A stretch of DNA of 64,000 nucleotides from Polaribacter sp. Hel_I_88. GTDB lineage: Bacteria > Bacteroidota > Bacteroidia > Flavobacteriales > Flavobacteriaceae. Within the stretch, counting starts at the first letter, position 1, and each line of letters starts with the position of its first letter. Positions 56,231-64,000 of this stretch are shown one piece after another. The notes under the pieces were generated by a model. It did no database searches. It saw only the letters and a list, made by a program, of their open reading frames with translations, and had not been told where the DNA came from. The DNA is taken from contig NZ_JHZZ01000001.1 in the NCBI RefSeq assembly GCF_000687935.1, positions 2,564,001 through 2,628,000 of the forward strand, given 5' to 3'. The translations under genes and the position numbers were made by a program.

Positions 56231-57280
56231 CTAACTCTCAGTATTTGTAACAGTAAGTTTAGTGTACATCAAAACCAATACTAAAGAAGAAATAAAATAA
56301 ATCAAAGCAATATTCCAGCCAAAGAAAAAGTGAACAACGAATGCTTGAAAACTATAAAAAACAGGAAAACTAATCACGTTTACAGCGTATTTCATAGTAT
56401 CAATAAATTCAATTTCTTTAATATTTTTCGACATTTTTTTCCAAATTAAAAAAGGGAAAATGCTATTTAAAAGAATTAAGTAAAAAAGTGGTTTTAGAAA
56501 ATTAGATTGTTTTTTTACAGGATTTGGAAAATTGTTTTCAGTAATCATTTTATTTACTTTTTCAACTTCGGTAAAATCTACATTGGCAGCATTTAATTTA
56601 GCTAGAGTAGTGGCATAGTGCTCATCATTAGGTATATGAACTGTTAGTTTTTTTAATTGCTTGCTTACTTCATTTTTTAAAATATTGATTGCTTTTGGTT
56701 TTTCGTTTGTATTAAAAATTTCTCTTGAATTTATTTGGTCTCCGAATTTTACACAAACTTTTGAAGGATATTGAGAAGAATTTTGATACGTAATTCCAAC
56801 AGGAAGAACCGTAATTTCTAAATCTGGATTACCCTCTAAAGCTCCAAAAACAATTCTCGTAAACCCTTTGCTTAAAGGTTGAATCGTTCTATCTCTACAA
56901 TGGCCTCCTTGTGGAAAAATCATTAAGGTTTCTTTGTTTTTTAGTATGTTGAAACACTTCTCAAAAATTTCTTCGTTGTTAGAAAGTTGTTGTCTGCCAT
57001 CTCTAATTCTATAAATTGGCATTAAGTTTAAAGAAGCCAATGCTTTTTTTACCAAAGGTTTCGAAAATACGTCTGCTCTTACCAAAAAATGATTTTCTCT
57101 AGAACTGTTAGAAGTTACAAACAGAGGATCCATCAACGCATTTGGATGATTGATGGCAAATAGAACTGCTCCTTTTTTGGGAATATTTTCTTTCCCAAAT
57201 ACTTTTATTTTTTTAGCATAAAACTCCAAACTAATCTTTAAGAAAAGCTTTACACTTTCGTACCAAATTTTCTTAATCAT
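56231..57280 (-). CDS. PlsC-like glycerol(phosphate) acyltransferase
   Basis: Inner-membrane acyltransferase of 349 residues for phospholipid synthesis. The catalytic motif is NHPNALMD near residue 45 (a variant of NHxxxxD), the binding motif IFPQGGHCRD near 118 replaces FPEGT, and two or three hydrophobic helices lie after residue 260 (FLKPLFYLILLNSIFPFLIW, VISFPVFYSFQAFVVHFFFG). It overlaps the transporter gene upstream by 8 bases and is probably cotranscribed. Confidence 0.85.
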   Translation of the reverse strand: MIKKIWYESVKLFLKISLEFYAKKIKVFGKENIPKKGAVLFAINHPNALMDPLFVTSNSSRENHFLVRADVFSKPLVKKALASLNLMPIYRIRDGRQQLSNNEEIFEKCFNILKNKETLMIFPQGGHCRDRTIQPLSKGFTRIVFGALEGNPDLEITVLPVGITYQNSSQYPSKVCVKFGDQINSREIFNTNEKPKAINILKNEVSKQLKKLTVHIPNDEHYATTLAKLNAANVDFTEVEKVNKMITENNFPNPVKKQSNFLKPLFYLILLNSIFPFLIWKKMSKNIKEIEFIDTMKYAVNVISFPVFYSFQAFVVHFFFGWNIALIYFISSLVLVLMYTKLTVTNTES

Positions 57281-58211
57281 AATTTTTTACTTGTAGTTTA
57301 TTTTTGTATCGTCCCCAAAAAGTAGCTAGAGCCATTCCTGAAAACACATCCCAAATACCCCAAAAAGCTGCCAATAAAGCCATACCACCTAAACCATCAA
57401 AAAAGCCAAAAATTAATAAAAGTCCTAAACCACCATTTTGAATTCCTGTTTCCATAGCAATTGTTTTACAATCTTGTTTGTTTAAGCCAAAACTTTTTGC
57501 GGTGTAAAAACCTAGTATAAAAGCAACAATATTATGGAAAATAACTAAGGCTAACACATGGTGAATATGATTTACAAAAACATTTAAATTTTGCGAGAAA
57601 GCAATAAAAATCAACGCAATAAAAACCAACATAGAAAGCGGTTTTAACACTTTTTCAATTTTGCCAGCCATTTCATCATGATAATGTTTGATTAGCATTC
57701 CTAAAACTAAAGGAATTCCCAAAATTAAAGAAACGAGTTTTAGTAAATCTATCCAATTGAGTTCTACTGTTTTTAAAATTTCGTTAGTAGGCTCGTACAT
57801 ACTTCCCCAAAACTGCAAATTAAAAGGCGTCATAAAAATGCAAATTAAGGTTGCAAATGCTGTTAAACTCACAGAAAGTGCTGCATTTCCCCCAGCCATT
57901 TTACTAAAAAAGTTTGAGACATTTCCTCCAGGACACGCTGCAATCATCATCATTCCTAATGCAAAACTTGGGTGAGGCTTTATCAAAATTATCGCCAAAA
58001 AAGTAACTGCAGGTAGCAATATAAATTGCGATAAAACACCCACAAAAACTATTTTAGGATTTTGAAAAAGACGTTTAAAATCATCGACAGTAATTGCCAA
58101 AGCCACACCAAACATAATAATGGCAATGGCTATATTTAAAACCCACAAACCACTAGAATCGAAGTTTATTTTTATGGCATCTATGTCTATTTGGTTTGCT
58201 ATTAGATTCAA
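57273..58211 (-). CDS. Bile acid:sodium symporter (BASS) family transporter
   Basis: A 312-residue inner-membrane protein with about ten helices. The conserved BASS motif ACPGGNVSNFFSKMAGGNAALSV and the second core ETGIQNGGLGLLL are present; both form the sodium and substrate sites. Bacterial members carry organic acids or pyruvate-like solutes in exchange with sodium. It overlaps the acyltransferase gene. The 250-base gap 58212-58461 downstream on the plus map holds a dispersed repeat (58265-58292) only. Confidence 0.9.
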   Translation of the reverse strand: MNLIANQIDIDAIKINFDSSGLWVLNIAIAIIMFGVALAITVDDFKRLFQNPKIVFVGVLSQFILLPAVTFLAIILIKPHPSFALGMMMIAACPGGNVSNFFSKMAGGNAALSVSLTAFATLICIFMTPFNLQFWGSMYEPTNEILKTVELNWIDLLKLVSLILGIPLVLGMLIKHYHDEMAGKIEKVLKPLSMLVFIALIFIAFSQNLNVFVNHIHHVLALVIFHNIVAFILGFYTAKSFGLNKQDCKTIAMETGIQNGGLGLLLIFGFFDGLGGMALLAAFWGIWDVFSGMALATFWGRYKNKLQVKNYD

Positions 58212-58461
58212 AGTTTTTTGGTTTAAAGTTTCAGATTGAAGATTGTTTTATAACATTAGGAAAAGTCTTCAACAGGCTCAGACTAACATTCGTTGGTTAA
58301 ATTGCAATTAGTAAATATTAAATTCAATATAAATTTATTTTTTTAATTCGTGTATCCGTGGCAAAAGAAAATTAAATCTTATCTCTTTTATCTAATTTTT
58401 TTCTCTCTTTTGCTGTTTCCTGTCTCAAAAACAACTAGTTTCTATTCATCAACATACAGAG

Positions 58462-59103
58462 TCAATTCGTAAACGCATATTCAATAATATTCGAACCCAT
58501 TTTTAGGGCTGTTTCTCTAACTTCTTTAGGGTTTTTGTGTATAATTTGATCTTCCCAACCATCACTCAAATCAGTTTCATAATCATAAAAAACGATGAGT
58601 CGTCCTTCATAAAATAAACCAAAACCTTGTGCTGGTTTTTTATCATGTTCATGAATTTTAGGAATGCCTTCAGGAAATTTAAATGTCTGGTTATAAATAG
58701 GGTGATTGCTTGGAATTTCTTGAAACTCCAAAGTTGGGAATACTTTTTTAAGTTCGGCTCTTATAAATTTATCCAAACCATAATTGTCGGAAATATGTAA
58801 AAATCCACCAGAAATTAAATAGTTTTTTAAGTTGGTTGCTTCTTCATCTGTAAAAAACACATTTCCATGTCCTGTCATAAATAATATTGGGAAATTAAAA
58901 ATATCTTCGCTATTTACAGCTACAGATTGTGGATTTTCAGCAATATTTGTTTTTATATTTTGATTGGTAAATTCAACCAAGTTCGGAATTGCAGTTGGGT
59001 TTGCATACCAATCTCCACCACCATTATATTTTAAAATGGCAATATCTTGTGCGTTTGTTTGCAGAAAGATTAATAAAATAAGTATTGAAGTAAATTGCTT
59101 CAT
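58462..59103 (-). CDS. Exported DUF4159-domain protein
   Basis: A 213-residue exported protein. From the ATG at 59103 it has a clean signal peptide (MKQFTSILILLIFLQTNAQ); the frame is open to 59166 but that would bury the signal. The domain has YNGGGDWYANPTAIPNL, FLHISDNYGLDKFIR and NHPIYNQTFKFPEGIPKI, the normal DUF4159 landmarks, with a class I glutamine amidotransferase-like fold expected. The function is not known; members occur near MoxR-type operons elsewhere. Confidence 0.85.
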   Translation of the reverse strand: MKQFTSILILLIFLQTNAQDIAILKYNGGGDWYANPTAIPNLVEFTNQNIKTNIAENPQSVAVNSEDIFNFPILFMTGHGNVFFTDEEATNLKNYLISGGFLHISDNYGLDKFIRAELKKVFPTLEFQEIPSNHPIYNQTFKFPEGIPKIHEHDKKPAQGFGLFYEGRLIVFYDYETDLSDGWEDQIIHKNPKEVRETALKMGSNIIEYAFTN

Positions 59104-59239
59104 AAATTTTAAAAAATGAATTTGAAGCAAGATAGTAAATTCAAGTTTGAAGACTTCAAAACTCATTTAAAATTTTACGACTTTAATTTAAAATATTCTG
59201 ATAAAAAACGGGAAGTTTAGTTTTTAAAAAAAAACACTA

Positions 59240-59290
59240 ACTATGAGATTTCTCAATCGCCTAAAAAGGCTCATTTCGAAATGACATTTG
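59240..59290. repeat. Dispersed repeat upstream of DUF4159
   Basis: CTATGAGATTTCTCAATCGC and CTCATTTCGAAATGACATTT: the same elements as the repeat at 52601, partly rearranged. Confidence 0.6.
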
Positions 59291-59316
59291 AGAGAGCATA
59301 AAAAAGTAATTAAAAA

Positions 59317-60027
59317 TCACTCATTTATAAAAGAAATCAAATTCACAGCAACCAAACCAGCAGTTTCTGTTCTTAATCTGCTTTCGCCTAAAGAAATAGG
59401 AGTGTATTTTTTAGTCAATGCTTTTGTAATTTCTTGAGGAGAAAAATCGCCTTCAGGACCAATTAAAATGGTTAATTTTTCTGATGGATTTACAACAGAT
59501 TTTAATGGGTTTTTTAAATTAGAATCTTCACAATGAGCAATACAAAGTGTGCCTTCATTTTTTTGATTGATAAAATCCCCAAATTTTATAGGTTCATTAA
59601 TTTTTGGTAGTGTAAATTTTAAAGACTGTTTCATTGCAGCTTGAATGATTTTTTCAAATCGTTCTAATTTTACATTTCTACGTTCGGAATTACTGCAAAT
59701 TAGTGGCGTAATTTCATCAATCCCAATTTCTGTGGCTTTCTCTAAAAACCATTCAAATCTGTCGTTACTTTTTGTGGGTGCAATTGCAATATGCAGATAA
59801 TAATCCCAAGGTTTTGGTTTTTGTTGAACTGCAATTATTTCAGCAATGCATTTTTTATCGCTGGCAATCATAATTTTGGCATCAAACAAAAAACCTTTTC
59901 CATTGGTGATTTGCAAAATATCATCTTCTTTTTTTCTTAAAACACGAACAATATGTCTGCTTTCAATTTTATCAAAAGTTAGTTGCTTAGTTTCTGTAGA
60001 AATATCTGAATTGTAAAATAATTGCAT
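59317..60027 (-). CDS. rsmE: 16S rRNA m3U1498 methyltransferase
   Basis: SPOUT-class RNA methyltransferase of 236 residues acting on the small ribosomal subunit. An N-terminal PUA-like domain (HIVRVLRKKEDDILQITNGKG) is followed by the SPOUT domain with IAIAPTKSNDRFEWFLEKATE, the SAM-knot LIGPEGDFSPQE and LGESRLRTETAGLVA. Length and motifs are standard. Confidence 0.95.
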   Translation of the reverse strand: MQLFYNSDISTETKQLTFDKIESRHIVRVLRKKEDDILQITNGKGFLFDAKIMIASDKKCIAEIIAVQQKPKPWDYYLHIAIAPTKSNDRFEWFLEKATEIGIDEITPLICSNSERRNVKLERFEKIIQAAMKQSLKFTLPKINEPIKFGDFINQKNEGTLCIAHCEDSNLKNPLKSVVNPSEKLTILIGPEGDFSPQEITKALTKKYTPISLGESRLRTETAGLVAVNLISFINE

Positions 60028-60034
60028 GGTTATC

Positions 60035-60225
60035 GGTTCAAGGTTTAAGGTTTCAAGTTCAAAGTTCTTACAGTTGTGTTTTAACGGTTCAAGGTTTAAA
60101 GTTTAAGATTTAAAGTTCTTATTGTTGTGCTTAAAGGATTCAAGGTTTAAGGTTTCAAGTTCAAAGTTATTACTGTTGTGCTTAGACGATTCAAGATTGA
60201 AAGTTTAAAATTCAAAGTTTAAGAG
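60035..60225. repeat. Tandem repeat, about 51-base unit, 3.7 copies
   Basis: Units begin at about 60035, 60086, 60136 and 60187, each with a start like GGTTCAAGGTTTAAGGTTTC and an end like GTTCTTATTGTTGTGCTTA. The copies differ by several bases. It lies upstream of rsmE and next to the IS element. No gene is present. Confidence 0.85.
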
Positions 60226-60236
60226 AAATTCCTAAA

Positions 60237-60285
60237 TGTCAGTTCGAGTGAAATTTCTTTTTCAGAAATTTTGTATCGAGAACTC
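60237..60285. repeat. Dispersed repeat next to the IS element
   Basis: TGTCAGTTCGAGTGAAATTTC with GAAATTTTGTATCGAGAACTCG forms an imperfect hairpin. Same family as 51019. Confidence 0.65.
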
Positions 60286-60332
60286 GTTTAAATTTCAAAA
60301 GTTTGAACATCCCTGATTAGAGTTGACCGTTT

Positions 60333-61169
60333 TTAGTTATTTATTTCGTTGTTAAAAATAGTAATATTTGGTTTATTATTATTTGATAAAGTTGCCCAAT
60401 ATTTTTCAAATTCTACAGGATTCATATTAGGTAAATGTTTATGAGTTCTAGTGTTATTGTAATTTTCCACTGCCTTTTTTACATTATTTTTTAATTGATT
60501 AAATGTTTTAGGGTTCCAGTAGCTTAAATATTCTTCTTTTATAGTTCTATTGATTCTTTCTGCATACGCATTATCTAAGCCACTATAACACATACTTATC
60601 TTGGTTTGATTCAATTTTAAAAGGTCTAAATATTTGCCATAAGTATATTGACTTCCTCTATCTGAATGATGGATTATAGGAGCCTGATTATCTTTCAAAG
60701 CCATTTTTAAAGCAGTTAAATTAGCTTCTGCTCTCATATTATCTGACACTTTATAACCTACAATTTTTTTTGTGTAAACATCTATTATAAATACTGCATA
60801 ATAATGTTTACCATTTAAAGGTAAGTAAGTAATATCTGATTGCCATACATTACTAGGTTTGTCAATTTTTAATCCTTTTATTAAATTTGGATAAAACTTT
60901 TTACCAGCAATAGTGGTTCTTTTATAATTCTTAACCTTTTTAATTCTGTAACCTAAACTCATCATAGTATTTACAAATCGATCACGTCCTATAAATTCAG
61001 GATTTAATATAGTGTACATTTTTTCTACTCCACAACCAGGATGATCTAAACGCAAATCATCAGCTTCTAAAATCAATTGAGATAATTGATGATCAAATAT
61101 AGCTTGTCTTTTTTCATATTGATAAACAGCTTGTTTGCTAATATCAATAACTTTATAAAGTTGATTCAT
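60333..61169 (-). CDS. IS3-family transposase OrfB (DDE integrase core)
   Basis: The catalytic part of the transposase, 278 residues. An N-terminal HTH_21-like domain (LDHPGCGVEKMYTIL) is followed by the rve core with the DDE triad: Asp in WQSDITYLPL, Asp in IHHSDRGSQY, and Glu in NAYAERINRTIKEEYL. All three are present, so it should be active. It has its own ATG 8 bases after orfA; its frame also stays open upstream into orfA, so a frameshifted OrfAB fusion is possible. Confidence 0.95.
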   Translation of the reverse strand: MNQLYKVIDISKQAVYQYEKRQAIFDHQLSQLILEADDLRLDHPGCGVEKMYTILNPEFIGRDRFVNTMMSLGYRIKKVKNYKRTTIAGKKFYPNLIKGLKIDKPSNVWQSDITYLPLNGKHYYAVFIIDVYTKKIVGYKVSDNMRAEANLTALKMALKDNQAPIIHHSDRGSQYTYGKYLDLLKLNQTKISMCYSGLDNAYAERINRTIKEEYLSYWNPKTFNQLKNNVKKAVENYNNTRTHKHLPNMNPVEFEKYWATLSNNNKPNITIFNNEINN

Positions 61170-61177
61170 GCTATAAT

Positions 61178-61576
61178 TTATTTTTGATTTGTTTTTGCGA
61201 AACCAGCAGATTGTAGAGTATTGGAATTTTTTTTAATATCCACATTTAATTCATCACTTGCAATTTCTATAGTCTTCTCTAAATAATCTATAGCAATTTG
61301 TTTACGCCCCACAATTCCTTCAAGTTCTTTAACACGAGCTTCTAGTTTTTTCAATTTTTCAGAACTACTATCTTTCTTCTCAACCACTCTTGATCCTTTT
61401 TCGTTAAAGGTAGAGAATTTATGAATCCATTTGTAAATAGTTACATCAGAAATACTATGTAATTTTTTCAATTGTAAAACACTAAACCTTCCAGATTCAA
61501 AATCTTTTACAATTTCTCGCTTAAATTCTTCTGAATAAATTCTACTTTTCTTTAATTGTTTTAAATTTGCTTTCAT
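61178..61576 (-). CDS. IS3-family transposase OrfA (DNA-binding)
   Basis: The 132-residue DNA-binding part. The helix-turn-helix is at residues about 14-50 (YSEEFKREIVKDFESGRF, KLHSISDVTIYKWIHKF), followed by a leucine-zipper-like coiled coil (SEKLKKLEARVKELEG). It precedes orfB in the element. Confidence 0.92.
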   Translation of the reverse strand: MKANLKQLKKSRIYSEEFKREIVKDFESGRFSVLQLKKLHSISDVTIYKWIHKFSTFNEKGSRVVEKKDSSSEKLKKLEARVKELEGIVGRKQIAIDYLEKTIEIASDELNVDIKKNSNTLQSAGFAKTNQK

Positions 61577-61633
61577 TAGTTTGCACTTTGGTTAAAGTGG
61601 TCAACCTATATCAGGGACATACAGTTTTATTTT

Positions 61634-61704
61634 CACTAACCACTAACCACTAACCACTAACCACTAACCACTAACCACTAACCACTAACCACTAACCACT
61701 AACC
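61634..61704. repeat. Heptanucleotide repeat (CACTAAC), about 10 copies
   Basis: An unbroken run of the 7-base unit CACTAAC between the IS end and the GNAT-like gene. Its last copy contains the TAG stop codon of that minus-strand gene (61699-61701). Confidence 0.95.
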
Positions 61705-62823
61705 AACAACATTCTTCCTATAAGTTCTTCTTCTTTTATGCGTAATAGGATTAAAATTTTCCCATAGTTTTTTTATGGCTTCATTATCTTCTAGTTCAGG
61801 AGTTCTAATACAGTTTTCGATGCCTAAAGGTGTAAATGTCTTTGTATACTGATCAAAAATAATAGCGTGAACACCTTTGTTTTGATAATCAGGATGTACA
61901 CCAATTAAATAAAATGTTACATCTTTTGCGTGTTTTCTTGCTTTTAATAAATGAAAAATTCCAAAAGGAAATAACTTCCCTTTCGATTTTTGTAAAGCTT
62001 CTGAAAAAGAAGGCATTACAATTGCAAAAGCAACGAGTTTATTGTTTTCATCAACAACAAATTTTATATATTCAGGATTGATAAAACTGATGTATTTCTT
62101 TTTAAAAAATGCTATTTGAGCATCAGAAATTGGCACAAAACTAGATAGTTTTGCATACGATGCACTAAAAACGTCAAACATTTCATCAACATAAGGCATA
62201 ATGTCTTTTGTCTTGGTAAAATCTAATGCTTTTAGTTTAAAACGTCTTTTTATGATGTTGCTAATTCTATCGAAATAAACAGCATCAACATCTTTAAATT
62301 TAAATTTATTTTCTAAATATTCTTTCTCTTTAACAAACCCTAATTGCTCAAAATGATCTTTATAATAAGGATGATTGTACCAAGTAATCATGGTGCCTAT
62401 ATGATCAAAACCATCTACTAAAACACCAGTTTTATCTAGATTATTAAAACCAATTGGACCTTCTATATATTCTAAATTATTTTTTTTGGCGATTTCGTTT
62501 ACTTTGTCTAATAACACTTTAGAAACCTCAAGATCATCAATTACATCAAACCAACCAAAACGCATTTTTTTTACTTTTTGCTGGTTTACTTCGTGCCAAT
62601 TTATAATGGCAATAACTCTACCAACAATTGTATTGTTTTTATACGCTAAAAAGAATTGAGCCTCTGCATTTTCGAAAACAGGATTTTTTTTAGGATCAAA
62701 ATTGGCAATTTCATCCTTAATAATAGGAGGAACCCAATATTTGTGATTTTTATATAAAGAGAAAGGAAATAACACAAATTGTTTTATTTCGCTTTTAGTT
62801 TTGGCTTCTTTTAAAGTGATCAT
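61699..62823 (-). CDS. GNAT-like acyltransferase domain protein
   Basis: A 374-residue cytoplasmic protein. The C-terminal half carries acetyltransferase-like features (KFVVDENNKLVAFAIVMPS, FYLIGVHPDYQNKGVHAIIF, with the acetyl-CoA loop Q-N-K-G-V). The N-terminal half (PFSLYKNHKYWVPPI, IEGPIGFNNLDKTGVLVDGF) is typical of a long GNAT-like family of unknown substrate in Bacteroidota. The last residues NVVG and the stop lie at the edge of the heptamer repeat. Confidence 0.78.
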   Translation of the reverse strand: MITLKEAKTKSEIKQFVLFPFSLYKNHKYWVPPIIKDEIANFDPKKNPVFENAEAQFFLAYKNNTIVGRVIAIINWHEVNQQKVKKMRFGWFDVIDDLEVSKVLLDKVNEIAKKNNLEYIEGPIGFNNLDKTGVLVDGFDHIGTMITWYNHPYYKDHFEQLGFVKEKEYLENKFKFKDVDAVYFDRISNIIKRRFKLKALDFTKTKDIMPYVDEMFDVFSASYAKLSSFVPISDAQIAFFKKKYISFINPEYIKFVVDENNKLVAFAIVMPSFSEALQKSKGKLFPFGIFHLLKARKHAKDVTFYLIGVHPDYQNKGVHAIIFDQYTKTFTPLGIENCIRTPELEDNEAIKKLWENFNPITHKRRRTYRKNVVG

Positions 62824-62844
62824 AAATTTTTTAACAATACTTAT

Positions 62845-63852
62845 TTAGTTCCTTTTTCGTTTCTTTCTGGTTGAATTTTTTCCTTCTTTTTTCTTGAATA
62901 CACTAAAAAGTCGACTAAAGAAACTACCTTGTTTTTTATTGTATTCAGAAACTGGACTATTTATTTCTCTACCATTTTCATCTATTTCTTTATAGGAATC
63001 TTTGTGTTTGTCAATTCTGTAAGAAACTCCAAAACCTCCATAAAAACCTTGCGTATTTCCTTCCATAAGAAGTCTTCCAGAAGCATTTATTTGAAGATTT
63101 TTGCTGTATAAATACGCTAAACCAGCACCAATATTTATGTTATTTTGATTTTCTAAAAAAACGGTTTGGTTTTCCACAAAGCCAGACCAATAATCGTTAA
63201 AATTAAAGGTTCCTGTAATGATGTATGAAATTTCAGAAAAATCAGTTCCTATTTTATCATAAAAAACATTGGTAACAATATTAAAATCAGAACTTAAATT
63301 ATTTTGTAATAAAAGGCCAAATTTAGGAGACATGCTACCTGTTTTGTAAATGTCATTTACCATATCTGTATTTAAACCAGCGTAAATTGCCACAGAAGGT
63401 ATTAATCTTTTATAATCAAAAGCCATTTTTCTTTTCCAACTTCTAATTTCTTTGCTTTTATCATCATATTCTTGTTGATACACTAAATATTTGGCACCCA
63501 CTGTAAATCGTCCAAATCCATTTACAGCATAATCTGAAGTAAAAATATTCTTAAAAGCAATTTTATCTTTTTGATAACTAGTTTGTAGGTTTAATTCTAA
63601 CCTTTCTAAGAAAAAACTAGTTCTAAAAAGCATATCAAAACCTAAAGATTGAGGTCTAGAAAAAGTGGGTTTTACAGTCATATTTCTAAAGAACAAACTG
63701 CTTTCAAATTGATAAACTCCAGTACCAACACTATAAGGACTTTCTGAAAAACCTGGTTTGTTAGAGTTTATAACTTCTGTATATTGGCCGTAAACAGCAG
63801 AAAAACCAAAGAATAAGCATACAATAAAGAGTTGTAAAGAGTGGTTTTTCAT
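62845..63852 (-). CDS. Outer-membrane barrel protein (phenol MetA/transporter-like) with basic tail
   Basis: A 335-residue exported protein with signal peptide ending at about VYGQ. Residues 25-285 are amphipathic beta strands with typical openings (INSNKPGFSESPYSVGTGVYQ) seen in proteins named 'transporter' of the phenol-degradation MetA type. The last 50 residues are not barrel: they end in a strongly basic stretch (FKKKEGKNSTRKKRKRN) instead of an aromatic beta signal. It starts a minus-strand pair with the GNAT-like gene. Substrate unknown. Confidence 0.72.
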   Translation of the reverse strand: MKNHSLQLFIVCLFFGFSAVYGQYTEVINSNKPGFSESPYSVGTGVYQFESSLFFRNMTVKPTFSRPQSLGFDMLFRTSFFLERLELNLQTSYQKDKIAFKNIFTSDYAVNGFGRFTVGAKYLVYQQEYDDKSKEIRSWKRKMAFDYKRLIPSVAIYAGLNTDMVNDIYKTGSMSPKFGLLLQNNLSSDFNIVTNVFYDKIGTDFSEISYIITGTFNFNDYWSGFVENQTVFLENQNNINIGAGLAYLYSKNLQINASGRLLMEGNTQGFYGGFGVSYRIDKHKDSYKEIDENGREINSPVSEYNKKQGSFFSRLFSVFKKKEGKNSTRKKRKRN

Positions 63853-64000
63853 TACTAAAAGAATGATTTTAATTTAAAAATTTAATTACAAAACAAACAT
63901 AGCACAAAAATGCTGTTATTAAAAGCATTGCTCCCTTTTTTACCTTTATAAAAGTTTTGTAGTTTGTTAACGTTAGATTTGTTCGCAAATTGTTATTTTT

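Larger units (their letters stand above)
60311..61616 (-). mobile_element. IS3-family insertion sequence, apparently intact
   Basis: About 1.3 kb with orfA and orfB. The ends are inverted: left CCCTGATTAGAGTTGACC and right, read inward, CCCTGATATAGGTTGACC. Both are flanked by ACAT (60307-60310 and 61617-61620), a plausible 4-base target duplication. If the right end is extended to include the TG/CA of IS3 ends, the left end does not match. All transposase motifs are intact. Confidence 0.88.

Noticed and set aside
60035..60225. CRISPR-like array at the 51-base repeat
   Set aside because: The copies are adjacent, imperfect, AT-rich tandem units without unique spacers.
61634..61704. CRISPR-like array at the heptamer repeat
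   Set aside because: The 7-base units are contiguous and have no spacers; no cas genes are near.

Overview
The window is AT-rich DNA from a member of the Flavobacteriaceae (Bacteroidota), most likely a marine polysaccharide degrader of the Polaribacter type; the genus is my inference. The family assignment rests on SusC/SusD pairs, a hybrid two-component sensor, a type IX secretion C-terminal tail, lipobox lipoproteins, promoters of the TAnnTTTG type, and the near absence of Shine-Dalgarno sites.

Positions 1-22468, all on the plus strand, form a polysaccharide utilization locus (PUL). It holds a sulfatase cut by the window edge, two tandem secreted sialidase-like beta-propeller proteins, a hybrid two-component regulator, two SusC/SusD pairs (the second SusD has lost its C-terminus to a frameshift), a secreted carbohydrate-binding-like protein with a type IX tail, a lipoprotein sulfatase and a parallel beta-helix protein. 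Two S1 sulfatases imply a sulfated glycan, probably algal. No classical glycoside hydrolase is present, so the backbone enzymes should be the beta-propeller and beta-helix proteins. The PUL ends at a perfect 48-nt palindrome and a tRNA-Pro gene with a duplicated 5' end.

From 22.8 kb on the genes are mostly housekeeping: a sugar dehydrogenase with its cytochrome c; thioredoxin reductase; two lipoproteins and a J-domain/KTSC protein; and a beta-oxidation operon (marR-fadN-fadA-fadE, minus strand) with two palindromic operators upstream. Divergent from it runs a tight five-gene operon (ABC exporter, MscS channel, outer-membrane barrel, sigma-54-type response regulator without DNA-binding domain). 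Next come a peroxide-defence group (katG divergent from peroxiredoxin, thioredoxin and a small conserved protein), a TonB receptor, an amine oxidase, an SGNH hydrolase/cupin operon led by a 53-aa basic protein, a PPK2 kinase, a DnaQ-like exonuclease, and a GH3-beta-lactamase fusion. The last part holds an orphan HigA-type regulator, an acyltransferase with a BASS transporter, a DUF4159 protein, rsmE, an intact IS3-family element flanked by tandem repeats, a GNAT-like protein and an outer-membrane protein.

The intergenic spaces of the second part are full of short hairpin repeats (TGTCATTTCGA-like and CCTTCCCTTTGGGAAGG-like). I saw none in the PUL. Several of these repeats create false N-terminal extensions of reading frames, and I chose later starts there.
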